DNA of 64,000 bases from Umbelopsis isabellina (Eukaryota; Mucoromycota; Umbelopsidomycetes; Umbelopsidales; Umbelopsidaceae). The translations under genes were made by a program, and so were the position numbers. The notes under the pieces were generated by a model. It searched no databases. It saw only the letters and a program-made list of their open reading frames with translations, and had not been told where the DNA came from. Of this stretch, positions 9,850 through 21,427 are shown in pieces (the stretch's first letter is position 1; every line of letters begins with the position of its first letter). The DNA lies in assembly GCA_016758905.1 (NCBI GenBank), contig JAEPQZ010000018.1, positions 372,001 to 436,000 of the forward strand. The letters are read 5' to 3'.

Positions 9850-10807
9850 GTCCCTCTGTCAATTCTTGCTTGCTTCCATCGTACACCGCACACAGCAGCC
9901 AAGATAGTATATGTATTCAATAGCAAATGGAAAATGACCGTCGCTTCTTGTCGAAAAAACCAATACATCCATCCATGAAACGACTAAGAGGTACAAATTG
10001 GCAGCTATTCTAGAGTAGTACATGGCTGATATATCTCTCAGACATTGATAAAATTTGACCCCACAACTTGTCTGTGTCGTCAACCTTGGCTTGTTGACAT
10101 CTGAAAGACTTACAAGCGGGAGCAGTCAGTAATTAGATAAATTGCATCTAAATAACCGGTGAAAGCTATTATTATTAATATTTTTGGTAACATCTCTGTC
10201 TTTAACAAAGTGTCAGGCAAACTTGTATATACTATATCCACCAAACAGGCTGGATCTATGATAACTTTGTGGCATGTATTTGATGTGAACTTACCATGTA
10301 ACTTTCCTCTCACGTACGCGCATGAACACGGTTAAAGATGCCATAGCCTCATGCCCCATTGCTCCACCTTTTCAAGAGTCACAGCATAAGTTGACCGAGA
10401 ATCAGGCGAGCTATCTATGTACAGTGGAGAGAATAAGTAGGCAATAGAGAAAAGCATTTGGAGCCAGAAAGAGAAAGAAAATAATTTGAGCCAATGAATA
10501 GACGCCGTCGGTGTTGTGAAGGTATAGAGTCTAATTTTTTCCATGAGGCGGGGAAGATTTCTATACAATACAGCATTGATTCACCTTGTGGCCCAATAAC
10601 TGCAAGGTGATCCTCACTCCTATTTGTAAGAGAGACTGCGGCAAAAACGTCACAAGTGAGTAATGTATCTGTACTACAAGGTGCAATGTCCATTCGTCTA
10701 CGATAGTAGCTCAATGTGTTGATACCTTTCCAATGTAAATATACAAAAGTCCTATTGTGGCTAATAAATACGTGCACTTTATTATAGTAAAAAGCTGTAT
10801 ATTTCAT
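9850..10807 (-). pseudogene. possible decayed gene, WD/propeller-like fragments
   Basis: Between the two peroxin genes the minus strand holds several short open stretches that read like pieces of one protein but do not join in one frame. One (10807-10415) includes MDIAPCSTDTLLTCDVFAAV and RSEDHLAVIGPQGE. A second, in another frame, includes NLPRLMEKIRLYTF and STYAVTLEKVEQWGMR. Smaller ones follow at 10313-10110 and 10083-9859. The pattern vaguely recalls the beta-propeller of nucleoporins such as Nup133, but that is a weak impression. Stops and frame changes without good splice sites argue against an intact gene. It may instead be chance open frames or an undetected multi-exon gene. Confidence 0.25.
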
Positions 10808-10890
10808 TTTCGTGGCGCCTGGTATCTATTATACTGAAAGGCTAAAGTTGATTAGAGCCACAGTAGGGCTACAGGGTCGATATGTCGGCT

Positions 10891-12289
10891 CTATGATCCG
10901 GCAGTGTAAAAGTATACATCCTCCCATAGAGGCTGATAGTCGCGAATGACTCCGGCAATGATAGAAGCCACAGGACGAGTTTCTGTGGCATCACAAAAAG
11001 CCTCCAACTTGGGCCTTAGGAGTTCACCACGGGTCAGTACTGCATTCATAGACATACCAGAACACGCTCCATATACATAACATATACATATACTTACTTT
11101 GTGAAATGCTCATAGAATGGTCCGCGTAGAAGATAGTAAAGCAAAAGGAACGCTCTTCTGCCATACTCGTCTGCTTCCAGAGCTGTCATAGGACCCTCTT
11201 TACGATGAGCATAGTGCTTACCTAGCATGCCTCGGGACAACAGATCCACCGACAGTGAGAGCAACCAAGCTTTCCATGACTGGACTCCATATTTGCGGAC
11301 AGCAACGACTAGTAAAAAGGTAGCGATTATGGTCGGTCAATCAACACCGCAAATTGTCTCGATCAATCTTCTTACATAGACCAAATAGCTGATAATTAGA
11401 GGGTCACAGTGATCCACTTACCATAAAGGAGAGGACGTACTATCCAAGCAATTTCGCCTAATTTGCCCAAACCGCGCAAACGATATACCAGGTGTTCAGG
11501 GTGTCCCCACTGCTCTTCTTCTTCGTTACTATGATAGTGCACGCCGCCAGTGCGAGGGTCAAAGTCTGATGAATCTTCATCCAATTCTAATGTTGCAGGA
11601 TCGACATCGCGTTGCGGATGACTGGGGTGGAGCAGCATTCTGCCTCCGGTGATATTCAACATTTGATATCTACAAACAGCTCTTTGAAAGATGGAAGTAT
11701 TGGCTTAACACGATCGCTTAACAAAAGAATCCAAAGGCTACTTACTTGATGGTTTCCATCCAAACCACAAACCGCCATCGTGTCTTCTCGCTGTAATTCT
11801 TCTTTATCCACATTTCTGCCACCACTTCACAATACGATATCAGAGTCAAAGTCAATGCGATCCGCTTGAATTTCGAATCTCGATACCAGTATCGAGTGTA
11901 CTTGTTAAATATAGATGATGGTGCTGTTATAATAGAAGCATGGCGGGCGACGACTCTCCAAAGCAAGCTGTCGTGGTATAAGCTTATTAGGTTGAGAATC
12001 GCTACAACTGTGATGTAGAGCCAGCTGTTTTAGCGATAACGTTGTAGGTTAATGGCAAATCAAAAATAAAATGAGATCACTTGCGAGCTTGGGACACAAA
12101 TTCAGAATCCTCGAAACGTCCTGTTCAAGTGAAGGGATAATGAGCATTGGTAATTAGAAATACCATAGGGAAATAAGCCGACTTTTTACCTGGTATAACC
12201 AGGGATAAAGAACGCAAACATGACTCGACGGTTTCTATCCTTGGCGCTTGTTTAACCAAGAACCGCTGGTATTTTGCCAGGGTAGCCAT
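10891..12289 (-). CDS. PEX16: peroxisome membrane biogenesis protein Pex16
   Basis: Membrane protein needed for early peroxisome membrane assembly; absent from budding yeast. Six exons (12289-12190, 12120-12085, 12001-11746, 11669-11422, 11308-11098, 11014-10891) give 324 residues; human PEX16 has 336. Family features in order: LAKYQRFLVKQAPRIETVES at the start; LISLYHDSLLWRV and the WMETIKYQMLNITGG region mid-protein; EIAWIVRPLLYVVAVRKYG and QSWKAWLLSLSVDLLSRGM; LLLYYLLRGPFYEHFTK; and the tail PLWEDVYFYTAG. Exon 2 is only 36 bases and its downstream intron starts GCAAGT rather than GT. The gene is head-to-head with SYS1 (127 bases). Confidence 0.9.
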
Positions 12290-12416
12290 AGGTGAAAAAG
12301 CAAAAGGTGGAAAGCGAGAACGAAGAAGTGACATACATGTGACAGCGAGATATTTCATAGGGAAATTCCACGGCGTTTCCCATTTTTGCACAAGTCCCTT
12401 CCGCCTCGTCCCAAGA
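12290..12416. promoter_or_regulatory. shared promoter, PEX16 / SYS1
   Basis: Only 127 bases lie between the divergent start codons of PEX16 and SYS1, so their core promoters and leaders must overlap. No TATA box is evident. Confidence 0.45.
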
Positions 12417-13129
12417 ATGCCACCGTCATCATTCAGAATCACCACTTGGGACCCGATATTACTCATTGCACAGGTAGAACGGAGGAATGATAGCGAGGCA
12501 GCGTTGAGAATGTAAAAGTTCTGACCCTCCATTTACCTCCCGACTAGATCATATCGTTACAAGCCTTATACTATGTGTCCATTAGTATCTTGATTCTACT
12601 TGTGCTGGCCATCACAGGAACGGAACTATCGTTGGACTATGTATTAGATTATAAAGAGATAAGAGCCGATAATGTCATGGGCTGGACCATCAGTTTTTGC
12701 TGGGTGCTCAACGCTCTAGTAGCTACAGCGTTGATGGTGTTGATAGTACAGCGCGCCAAGCTCATTTTGGATTTTGCCGTCACATTGCACGTCTTTCACC
12801 TATTATTCACATCTTACTACTCTCGACATATTCCGTCCACGTTTTTATGGTGGACGCTTAATATCTTTTCGTGCGTTGTCATGACATTTACTGCTGAATG
12901 GGCGTGTATGAAACGGGAAATGGAACCTATCATGGTCAATGCACGCAGCGACCCTGACGAGACCAACAACGCGGATTCAGGCAGAAAACGAAAAACATCC
13001 GATCATGGTGTTGTATCTTCGGTTGTGGACAAGGGAAAGCTGATGCTGGAAAATGCCACTGGAAAGGGCAAGGGAAAATATGAAAATATATCAATGGATG
13101 AGATGGGTGATGGTAGCTCACATTCATGA
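12417..13129 (+). CDS. SYS1: Golgi membrane protein Sys1
   Basis: Multi-pass Golgi protein that recruits the Arl3/ARFRP1 GTPase to the trans-Golgi. Exon 1 (12417-12473) gives MPPSSFRITTWDPILLIAQ and exon 2 (12548-13129) continues IISLQALYYVSISILILLV. The total is 212 residues. The family pattern WDP near the start is present, then a DYKEIR loop, GWTISFCWVLNALVATALM, the segment LDFAVTLHVFHLLFTSYYS, and a last hydrophobic stretch before the E(W/Y)xCM motif (TAEWACMKREMEPI). The cytosolic tail after residue ~140 is hydrophilic, Lys/Gly/Ser-rich and poorly conserved. Without exon 1 the frame has a stop upstream and no ATG, which confirms the splice. Confidence 0.88.
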
Positions 13130-13470
13130 CATCCCCCCTCTCCTCATGGGCAACTGACAACTTTTAGTTGATATCTCATACTTATATCGCCAGCGTATTT
13201 CTCCTTTCCTTCACCTTTAAACATTATCACGTTTCGCCAACAAATCATAGGGAGGTATATGCCATAATATAAAATAGAATCACACTGTACAATAAGGGCT
13301 GTTTCATTTTTTCAAATATAACAAATAACAAAAAGAAAACTTCAAAGAAGTTGGAGAAAAAAGAAAAAAAAAAAGAAGAGATGTTTGATTACAAGCAAGC
13401 TGGCATGATCTCTCATGGATCACGAACGTTAAGAGAGTAAGGCCTATAACGTATCCTGTATGAATTTATA
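13130..13470. other. intergenic, convergent 3' ends
   Basis: 3' flanks of SYS1 and of the unknown minus-strand gene. A purine-rich A/G run lies at 13326-13380. Nothing else is recognised. Confidence 0.5.
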
Positions 13471-15533
13471 TTATGCAGTTGTCGTTGGCACATCTGGTGC
13501 TACTTCTGCTGCCGCCGGTAGTCGCGGTGAGGGTACAGATGGCGACGATACCCGTGGCGACGATACTCGTGGCGACGATACTCGTGGCGATGATACTCGT
13601 GGCGATGATACTCGTGGCGATGATACTCGTGGCGATGATACTCGTGACGATGATACCCGTGAGTCTACTGGCTCTGGCGCTGCCACCATGGATGACACAC
13701 TCGTCCTCGTTGTATGAGGGTGTTTCAATGCCCCCGATGGATGGAACCATCTTTCTGTTGCAAATTTACTCTGTAGTTCATAGACCAGAGCGGATCCTCC
13801 ATCGGGCGACGGTGTCAGATCCTTGAAAAGCTCATCCCATTTGCCGGTTCGTAACCCGTTTAGAAATTCATCCCATTCGTTATTTGTGAACGTGAGATGG
13901 ATTTTACTACCACTTAGCTCCTTGGTCATGAGTAACACACCCTGTCCAAGTATTTTCGTCAACTGCATCATACGTTCGCCCACGACAATGTTTCGACGGA
14001 ATGCTGCCCAGTTCGTTTCTGTCAAATGAGGCTCAACGAAGTTGCGATAAATCTTCATGTTGACACTACGATCGCTGTCGCTGTTATTGCCAATTTGACC
14101 AAAAGATGAGCTCATTGTAGCCATGACCCCGGTTGAGGGTGTGGAAGGGGCCGAAGTGCCGTCTGTGCTATCTGCTTTATCATGAGGGTATAGCTTTGTG
14201 TGAGCTTTTTGGAACTGTTCGAAGGCGAGATATAATCGGAAATAATCAGTATTATAGTAAATTCCATTCTGATTCATGCCGTTGTCCAAGTGTGGTTTCA
14301 AATTCGCTTGCGTTGTCAAAATGCGTAAAGACGGCTCAAGCGCTTTAGTAGCTTCTTCAGGCATGTATTCTTTATCTTCAACATCATCCACATGGTCGAC
14401 TTCAAGGGTAAAATCGTTACCCATCTTAGCTGCCTTTTGCTCTAAATCAACAACCGAAATGGATCGCAATCTGCCAATGATGTCGTCACCTGAAAAATAA
14501 AATAGGCATCATTAGTTCGCGAAAGCAAACCATGATTTACATTGTAAACACTTAAATACGTACGACGTTGTTCAAATTCGCCATGACGATGTGGCATTTT
14601 GGTTTTCTTGGGAGGACCGCCCGTGGTCGAGTAACCAAGACCAATGTTAATATCAGTCGATCTTCGTTTTCGTTTCTTCAAGAGAGATGCTTGAGTCAAG
14701 ACCCCTTGTTCCGCATAACGTCGTAGTATAGCATCCTCTTTTGACAATCTCCCTTCCTCATAGTAAAACCCTCTTTGATGTGGCTCTATGGTTTCCATGG
14801 GTTTGGTAGGATACTTTTGCGTATGCTGAGCAAGTTCCTCTGGAATAGTCGGATATGGTTGGCTGAAGGATGTATGTCGCGACGAACTGCCCGCAGCGCC
14901 GCTAATGATCGGATCCACTGGCATACCTCTGTCTGCCGAATGTTGCGGTGAACCAGAACGAGCCGCCGGAATCAACGGTCTGTAATTCTGAAAACCGGGA
15001 CTAGATGATCTTGGTGGCGGTAGGGTTGCATTGGATTGCGAATTATAGTCTGTTGGCATTTTATGGCCAGGGCTGGTCAAGTAGGAAACTGAAAGTGGAT
15101 GACCAGTCGACATGCGTTCCGGTATGTTTGCCGACACTGGTACCGGGCTATGGTTTGAGCCATTCCTCGCGCCTCTTTCTTTGTTTGCAACATACTCTTT
15201 AAACCGAGACGCAGCTGGATCATTGGCACTGTATGGCAAGCGCAGGATACTATATGTTCTGGCTGATTCTTCTTTGAAATACATTCTATCTTCATTCCCG
15301 CCTACTTCCTTATAAAATTTGACATCCTCCCCGAGAGCGTAACAAAAACAAAACAACAGCTTTGATATTCGCTCGGTGTTAGGTTTTTTCCTCAAGATGG
15401 ATTTGACCACTCTAAATAGATCCAGTAGTTCTTCATCACACAAAATGTCTTCAGCTTGTGGTTCGAACGGTTGGTGTGACGTCTGTAACGGCTCCTGTGA
15501 ATAGGTTGACGGTGACAATGCGTTCAACGCCAT
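13471..15533 (-). CDS. unknown protein with C-terminal SPRVS repeats
   Basis: I do not recognise this protein. Two exons (15533-14564 and 14489-13471) give 662 residues with one clean intron. The N-terminal ~100 residues look folded and alpha-helical (DEELLDLFRVVKSILRKK, ISKLLFCFCYALGEDVKFY). A long Pro/Ser-rich low-complexity region (~130-270) follows, then a basic KKRKRRS stretch that could be a nuclear localisation signal. A second compact block (~440-580) contains ETNWAAFRRNIVVGERMMQL, GQGVLLMTKELSGSKIHLTF and EWDEFLNGLRTGKWDELF. The tail carries tandem Ser-Pro-Arg-Val-Ser units encoded by a 15-base repeat. The composition suggests a nuclear regulator, but no function can be assigned. Confidence 0.75.
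13541..13660. repeat. eight-copy 15-base tandem repeat in coding sequence
   Basis: Eight head-to-tail units of GGCGAYGATACYCGT, nearly identical: C/T exchanges at two places, and the last unit starts GAC. On the minus strand the repeat encodes Arg-Val-Ser-Ser-Pro within the 662-residue unknown protein. The unit contains no stop in any of the six frames. Confidence 0.92.
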
Positions 15534-17487
15534 TGTCTGTTAGTCGTTTTGGGGGTGGGGTGATGGAGAATGGGGTTTCTGACTGAATGGGGGCTAAAGA
15601 GAACTAAGGTGTGCAACAGACGGTCAAGCCACTTTGTGGCAATAGATAAGAATACACTAGCACGTCACATACCAGCCATTTGACTTGGGGGTTTTGGGCC
15701 TGAACGGTTTATTTGAATTATGGTTACGAGCAATTATGGGTTATAAGCACTTGTTTTGTCCACTATATACAGTTTATTTGGTGTCAAGGAGTATTATTGC
15801 TTGTAGGCTAGAATATACCGGTGATAGCCTTCCATGTTTAGCATACCCACTTGAAATTCACTCATCGGCGTGTATATTTCGCCCGCTTATCAGCTTCAAC
15901 CGGGCGTGAAATTGCCTTATTTGGCCACGTCTTGATACGATGTGTCTCAGCTTATCGTTTGGCTGACGTGCCTTTTAGTTCAATGTAGACAGGCTTCTAG
16001 CAAGCTCATGCACTGCGATAATGGCTACATTCAAGCTATCTAGTGTCTTCCTGACAGTAAATGTCAATTTTTGGTCACATACGGGAGCTTTCATGGTTTT
16101 TGTGGACATATTGTATATGCTTTATTTGGCTGGTTTCAGGCTGAACAAGACGTACAGCACAAGTATCACTGACTTCCCCACGTAACAGAGATAGCAAAGC
16201 TTCAATACAAATGATCAATCCGTTGTATAAATTTGATACGTTAGTATAAAGGTGTTTTTGCATTTCACATATATGAAACAAAAAAGGGTATATTCGATTT
16301 TTCGAATAATGACTATCTTCTTGGAAGACGATTTTTCCCAGGCTCCCTTGTTGCAATATACGGAGTTTCACTACTGTTGTATTAAGGGCCTGTCATACTC
16401 ACTTCCCTTCATAAATCCATTTCACGGTCTTTTCCATATTGGCAACCAGTTGAAAATCGCCATTGTCTACTATATATAACAAGAACACAATACTTGCACG
16501 AACAGGTCATAACAAAACAAACGACCTGACATGATTAGTCTCTGCCACTACTGCTGCTCAGTTGGGCAAAGCGTTGATCTGTAACTAGCCAATAAGATGG
16601 ATACATTGAATAAGACGACTAGACTAGAGTAAGTGCGTCACTATCGACAAATGACTGTCCGGCTAGCTAGCCATATTCGAAACTGCTGAATGGATCCGCT
16701 CCTACCGCTTTCACCATTGGTTGACGATACATCCTAATGTTTTTAGTTTAATGACTCTTGAACCAGATGGCTGTAATGATACAACATGAAAGGGCATTAT
16801 TGCAAACACAGGTATATTGAGTAACCCAGCCATGAAGCTTAAATCTGTATAACGCCATATACATAAACATATGACACAAAATGGGTATATTCAATAATCC
16901 TATGCTTGCGGTTTATGAGAGGTTTGTTTTGGAACAGGCCATATCTCGTAAGCTTGCCAACTTTCTGAACGCGAAGTGTTCATCACGTGCGGGAGTTGTA
17001 AACATCAGACATGTATTAAGAAATCAGGCCGTCTGTTTGCTGGTAATAGATATATGCCAATGTATGGCAGAGCTACATCGCCATGTACCGCTATATTGGG
17101 GGCTATTTTGAAAGTGACTCATGTGCCATTGTCTCAATCATCCTGTGCTTATCAGCATTTAAAGAATGGCATGCCACATTGATCAATCTCTAGCTATATT
17201 GTGTTGGTTTATCGACATAGCAATTGCTCTTTCATGATCATTTAATTTTTTTTCCAGTTATTTTTCCTCGGGTGATTTCAGGAAAGCACAGTCCTGAGTT
17301 TTTATTACCAAAAGTTGCATGATTTTTCACGTTTTATAACAATTGTTGCCGGTGCCGACCCGTTCTAACCTACTTTCACTCTTTTCAGTTTTAGTAAGTC
17401 TCCAACACATGCTACATGCTGATCACACAGTCTAGTGGATGACTGCCATGGCGCTAATCAACATTGTAGGTAATCATCTTTCACAAC
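15534..17487. other. intergenic, ~2 kb, no gene recognised
   Basis: Two divergent genes flank this stretch: the unknown minus-strand gene and TPI. Open frames here (for example 16075-16371 minus and 16881-17182 plus) are short, lack recognisable motifs and overlap each other. A similar string, GGGTATATTC, occurs near 16285 and 16881. The last few hundred bases must carry the TPI promoter; no TATA box is clear. Confidence 0.4.
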
Positions 17488-18691
<1,204 letters not shown>

Positions 18692-19149
18692 AAGCCTTTG
18701 TATAGATTTGTTGAAAATGTCACCAAAAAATAAAAATGCGATTGTGTATCGTCTTTTTCCTGCAAAAGCCAGTTAAGCTTCTGTAATGTAGATATGTTTG
18801 CCTATCACGCACAGAGAGGCATATCTTATCACGGTGGTGTCTGTTTTGGGATGATTAGGTTAATAGTCCAACATGCACTTCCCGAGTGTGCTATCCTTAT
18901 CTTTGTCCGTATTTTATTATCTCTGCATTTTGATTGGCTGAAGCCCCGCCTTCCTCCGCCAAACTCTCCTCCCGAGATCCTTTCGTTATCATGCTATGAG
19001 ACATCTGCATGTGTGTGTGTGTGCCACTGCCAACCCAACTGGCAATAAGCTATAAAAGCCTACCTTCTCTGGCAGCGATAACATTTTTTTCTTTAGGATT
19101 TAATTCTTCATTTGTGTATTTAAATCAAATCCCCAACGCTACTCTCAAT
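18692..19149 (+). promoter_or_regulatory. ammonium transporter promoter with GATA-type sites
   Basis: This 458-base upstream region holds several TTATC/GATAA sites: CTTATCA at 18825-18831, CTTATCT at 18896-18902, TTATC at 18917-18921, TTATCA at 18985-18990 and CGATAA at 19076-19081. A reverse CCAAT (ATTGG) lies at 18933-18937 and a TATA box (TATAAAAG) at 19051-19058. GATA factors (AreA/Nit2/Gln3 type) induce ammonium permeases in other fungi when nitrogen is scarce. The sites are seen directly; the regulation is inferred. Confidence 0.55.
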
Positions 19150-20802
19150 ATGAGCGGTAATAGCACAGACACATCCGCACCCCAAGTATATGGATCAGAA
19201 TTCAATCCTGGTGATATTGCCTGGATCCTGACTTCCACTGGCCTTGTATGGCTCATGATTCCTGGTGTGGGTTATTTCTATTCCGGTATGGCAAGGAGCA
19301 AGAATGCTCTCTCCTTGATCATGCTATCTGTCATTTCTGTCGCTGTGGTTTCTTTCCAGGTAAAAAAATATATGGCGTCAACTGCACACATTGAATTCAT
19401 GGAGAAGAACTTTTATCTAATCTGACATTGATTATCTTAGTGGTGGTTATGGGGTTTCTCATTGACGTTCAGTAAAACTGGTGGTCCTTTCATCGGTAAT
19501 CTGGACAATGCTTTCTTCCGCGGAGTTCTTGGCGATCCTTCTATTGGTAGCTCAGCTATTCCTGATATTGTGTTTGCTGTTTACCAATGTATGTTCGCCG
19601 CTATTACTCCTGCTTTGGCCATTGGTGCTGCTGCTGAGCGCGCTAGAATCTTGCCTATGATTATTTTTATCTTTGTGTGGTCTACTATTGTTTATGATCC
19701 CATTGCCTGCTGGACATGGAACGCCAATGGTTGGTCATATAAAATGGGTGGCCTTGATTTTGCCGGTGGTACCCCTGTGCACATCAGTTCAGGTGCTGCT
19801 TCCCTTGCATATGCTTTGATCTTGGTAAGTGCTGAGCCTCCACTTCCTTTCTAGTTTCATTGATCTTCAATGTATATATATTTACTAAACCGACTGTTTC
19901 ATTAGGGCAAGCGCCAAGGTCATGGTAAGGAGGACTTTAAGCCTCACAATATGTCAAATGTTGTTCTCGGAACTGCCTTCCTTTGGTTTGGTTGGTTTGG
20001 TGAGTTATTTTTCATGTTTACATTAAAGCTGTAACAAATGTGTATTTAGTATACTAAATTGCAATTCGGGGTTCATCCTATCTATCCAGGTTTCAATGGT
20101 GGCTCAGCCCTTGCTGGTAACCTCCGTGCTGCTATGGCTTGCGTCGTCACTAACCTTGCTGCCTCTACTGCTGGTGTCACATGGATGCTTCTTGACTACC
20201 GTCTTGAGCGCAAGTTCTCGGCTGTTGGTTTCTGCTCTGGTGCCGTGGTTGGCCTGGTTGCCATCACTCCGGCATCAGGTTTCGTCGGCCCATCGTCTTC
20301 TGTCGCCATTGGATTCATTGGTGCCATTGTCTGCAACTTTGCTTGCAAGCTCAAGCACTGGCTCGATTACGATGATGCTCTTGATGTGTTTGCTATTCAC
20401 GCCATTGGTGGAGCTGTTGGTGATATTCTCACCGGTATCTTTGCTGAATCCTACATTGCTGGCTTGGATGGTGTCACCGTCATTCCCGGTGGATGGCTCA
20501 ACCGCAACTGGGTACAAATCGGCTATCAAATTGCTGATGCTTGTGCTGGCATGAGCTGGTCATTTGTTGTAACCTACCTTATTCTTTTCATCATGGACAA
20601 GATCCCAGGTTTATCCCTTCGCATTGACCCCGCAAAGGAATTGGTCGGTCTGGATGCCGCTGAGTTCGGTGAGACTGCATACTATCATGTCGATAAGATC
20701 ATTACTGTTGATCCTAAGACAAATGAACACCATGTTGTTGAGCAGGTATCGGATATGGAGAAGGGCACAGTTGCTGCTCCTTCACAGCTTAACAATGTGT
20801 AA
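19150..20802 (+). CDS. ammonium transporter (Mep/Amt family)
   Basis: High-affinity ammonium permease of the plasma membrane. Four exons (19150-19359, 19441-19824, 19906-19999, 20090-20802) give 466 residues. About eleven hydrophobic segments can be traced. Family motifs include GVGYFYSGMARSKNALS, the signature region DFAGGTPVHISSGAASLAYA with the first pore His, and DVFAIHAIGGAVGDILTG with the second pore His. The cytosolic tail after the last membrane segment (IDPAKELVGLDAAEFGETAY) matches the fungal Mep C-terminus, where a conserved helix controls gating. Upstream GATA-type sites suggest nitrogen control. Confidence 0.95.
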
Positions 20803-21427
20803 AGGCTGTGTTCTATAGATCTGTTATCCCCACCTAACTTTGTAACCTTTATCCGGCTCTCTTTGCCATTCCCCAAACATCCCACATTACATCCAACTAT
20901 TTTGTCTCTATAATATTTGTTAATATAAGAATTACTTGTACAATTTTGAAACCCATATTTTGGATTGCAACTCATATTTTGGATTACGATGACATGAGCT
21001 ATGTGATATGAGAAAGTCCATGGAAAGACATGTGTCACCGTCTCCGCTAAAAATATATACATTTTAACTCCCAGATGATCGTGTATGTCTTGATCTGCCT
21101 TTTGAATGATTCTATGCTGTGACTATATGATATGTTTGATTGAAGGTGATAGCCTATTAAATTTGAGAATATAGCTAGGTAACGACCAATTTTTCACTCG
21201 GTGTGGGTTTTTGATCCAAGCAAGGGACATTCGAGGATCTGCCATTGATGAGTGAGAGAGAGGAAAAACAGCAGTCCCGGGCATTCGACCAGCGGTATTT
21301 TTTTTGGCCAGACCCAAATTTCCAACGGGTTTTAGTGGTTTTGCGAACATCCCTCATAAGCTTCATGCCGACGGTAAGCCTATTTTTGCCAATCCACTGT
21401 TCTCATCATCTAGCATCCACGTTAAAC
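20803..21427. other. intergenic / glycosyltransferase leader
   Basis: 3' flank of the ammonium transporter and 5' region of the next gene. The coding frame of the glycosyltransferase is open back to about 21245, with further ATGs at 21248 and near 21360, so the true start may lie inside this stretch. No other feature was recognised. Confidence 0.4.

Noticed and set aside
13460-13826. Plus-strand frames rich in GDDTR and VATIL units
   Set aside because: They are the shadow of a 15-base repeat that is open in all six frames. The minus-strand frame continues into a 662-residue spliced protein and is the likely real one.
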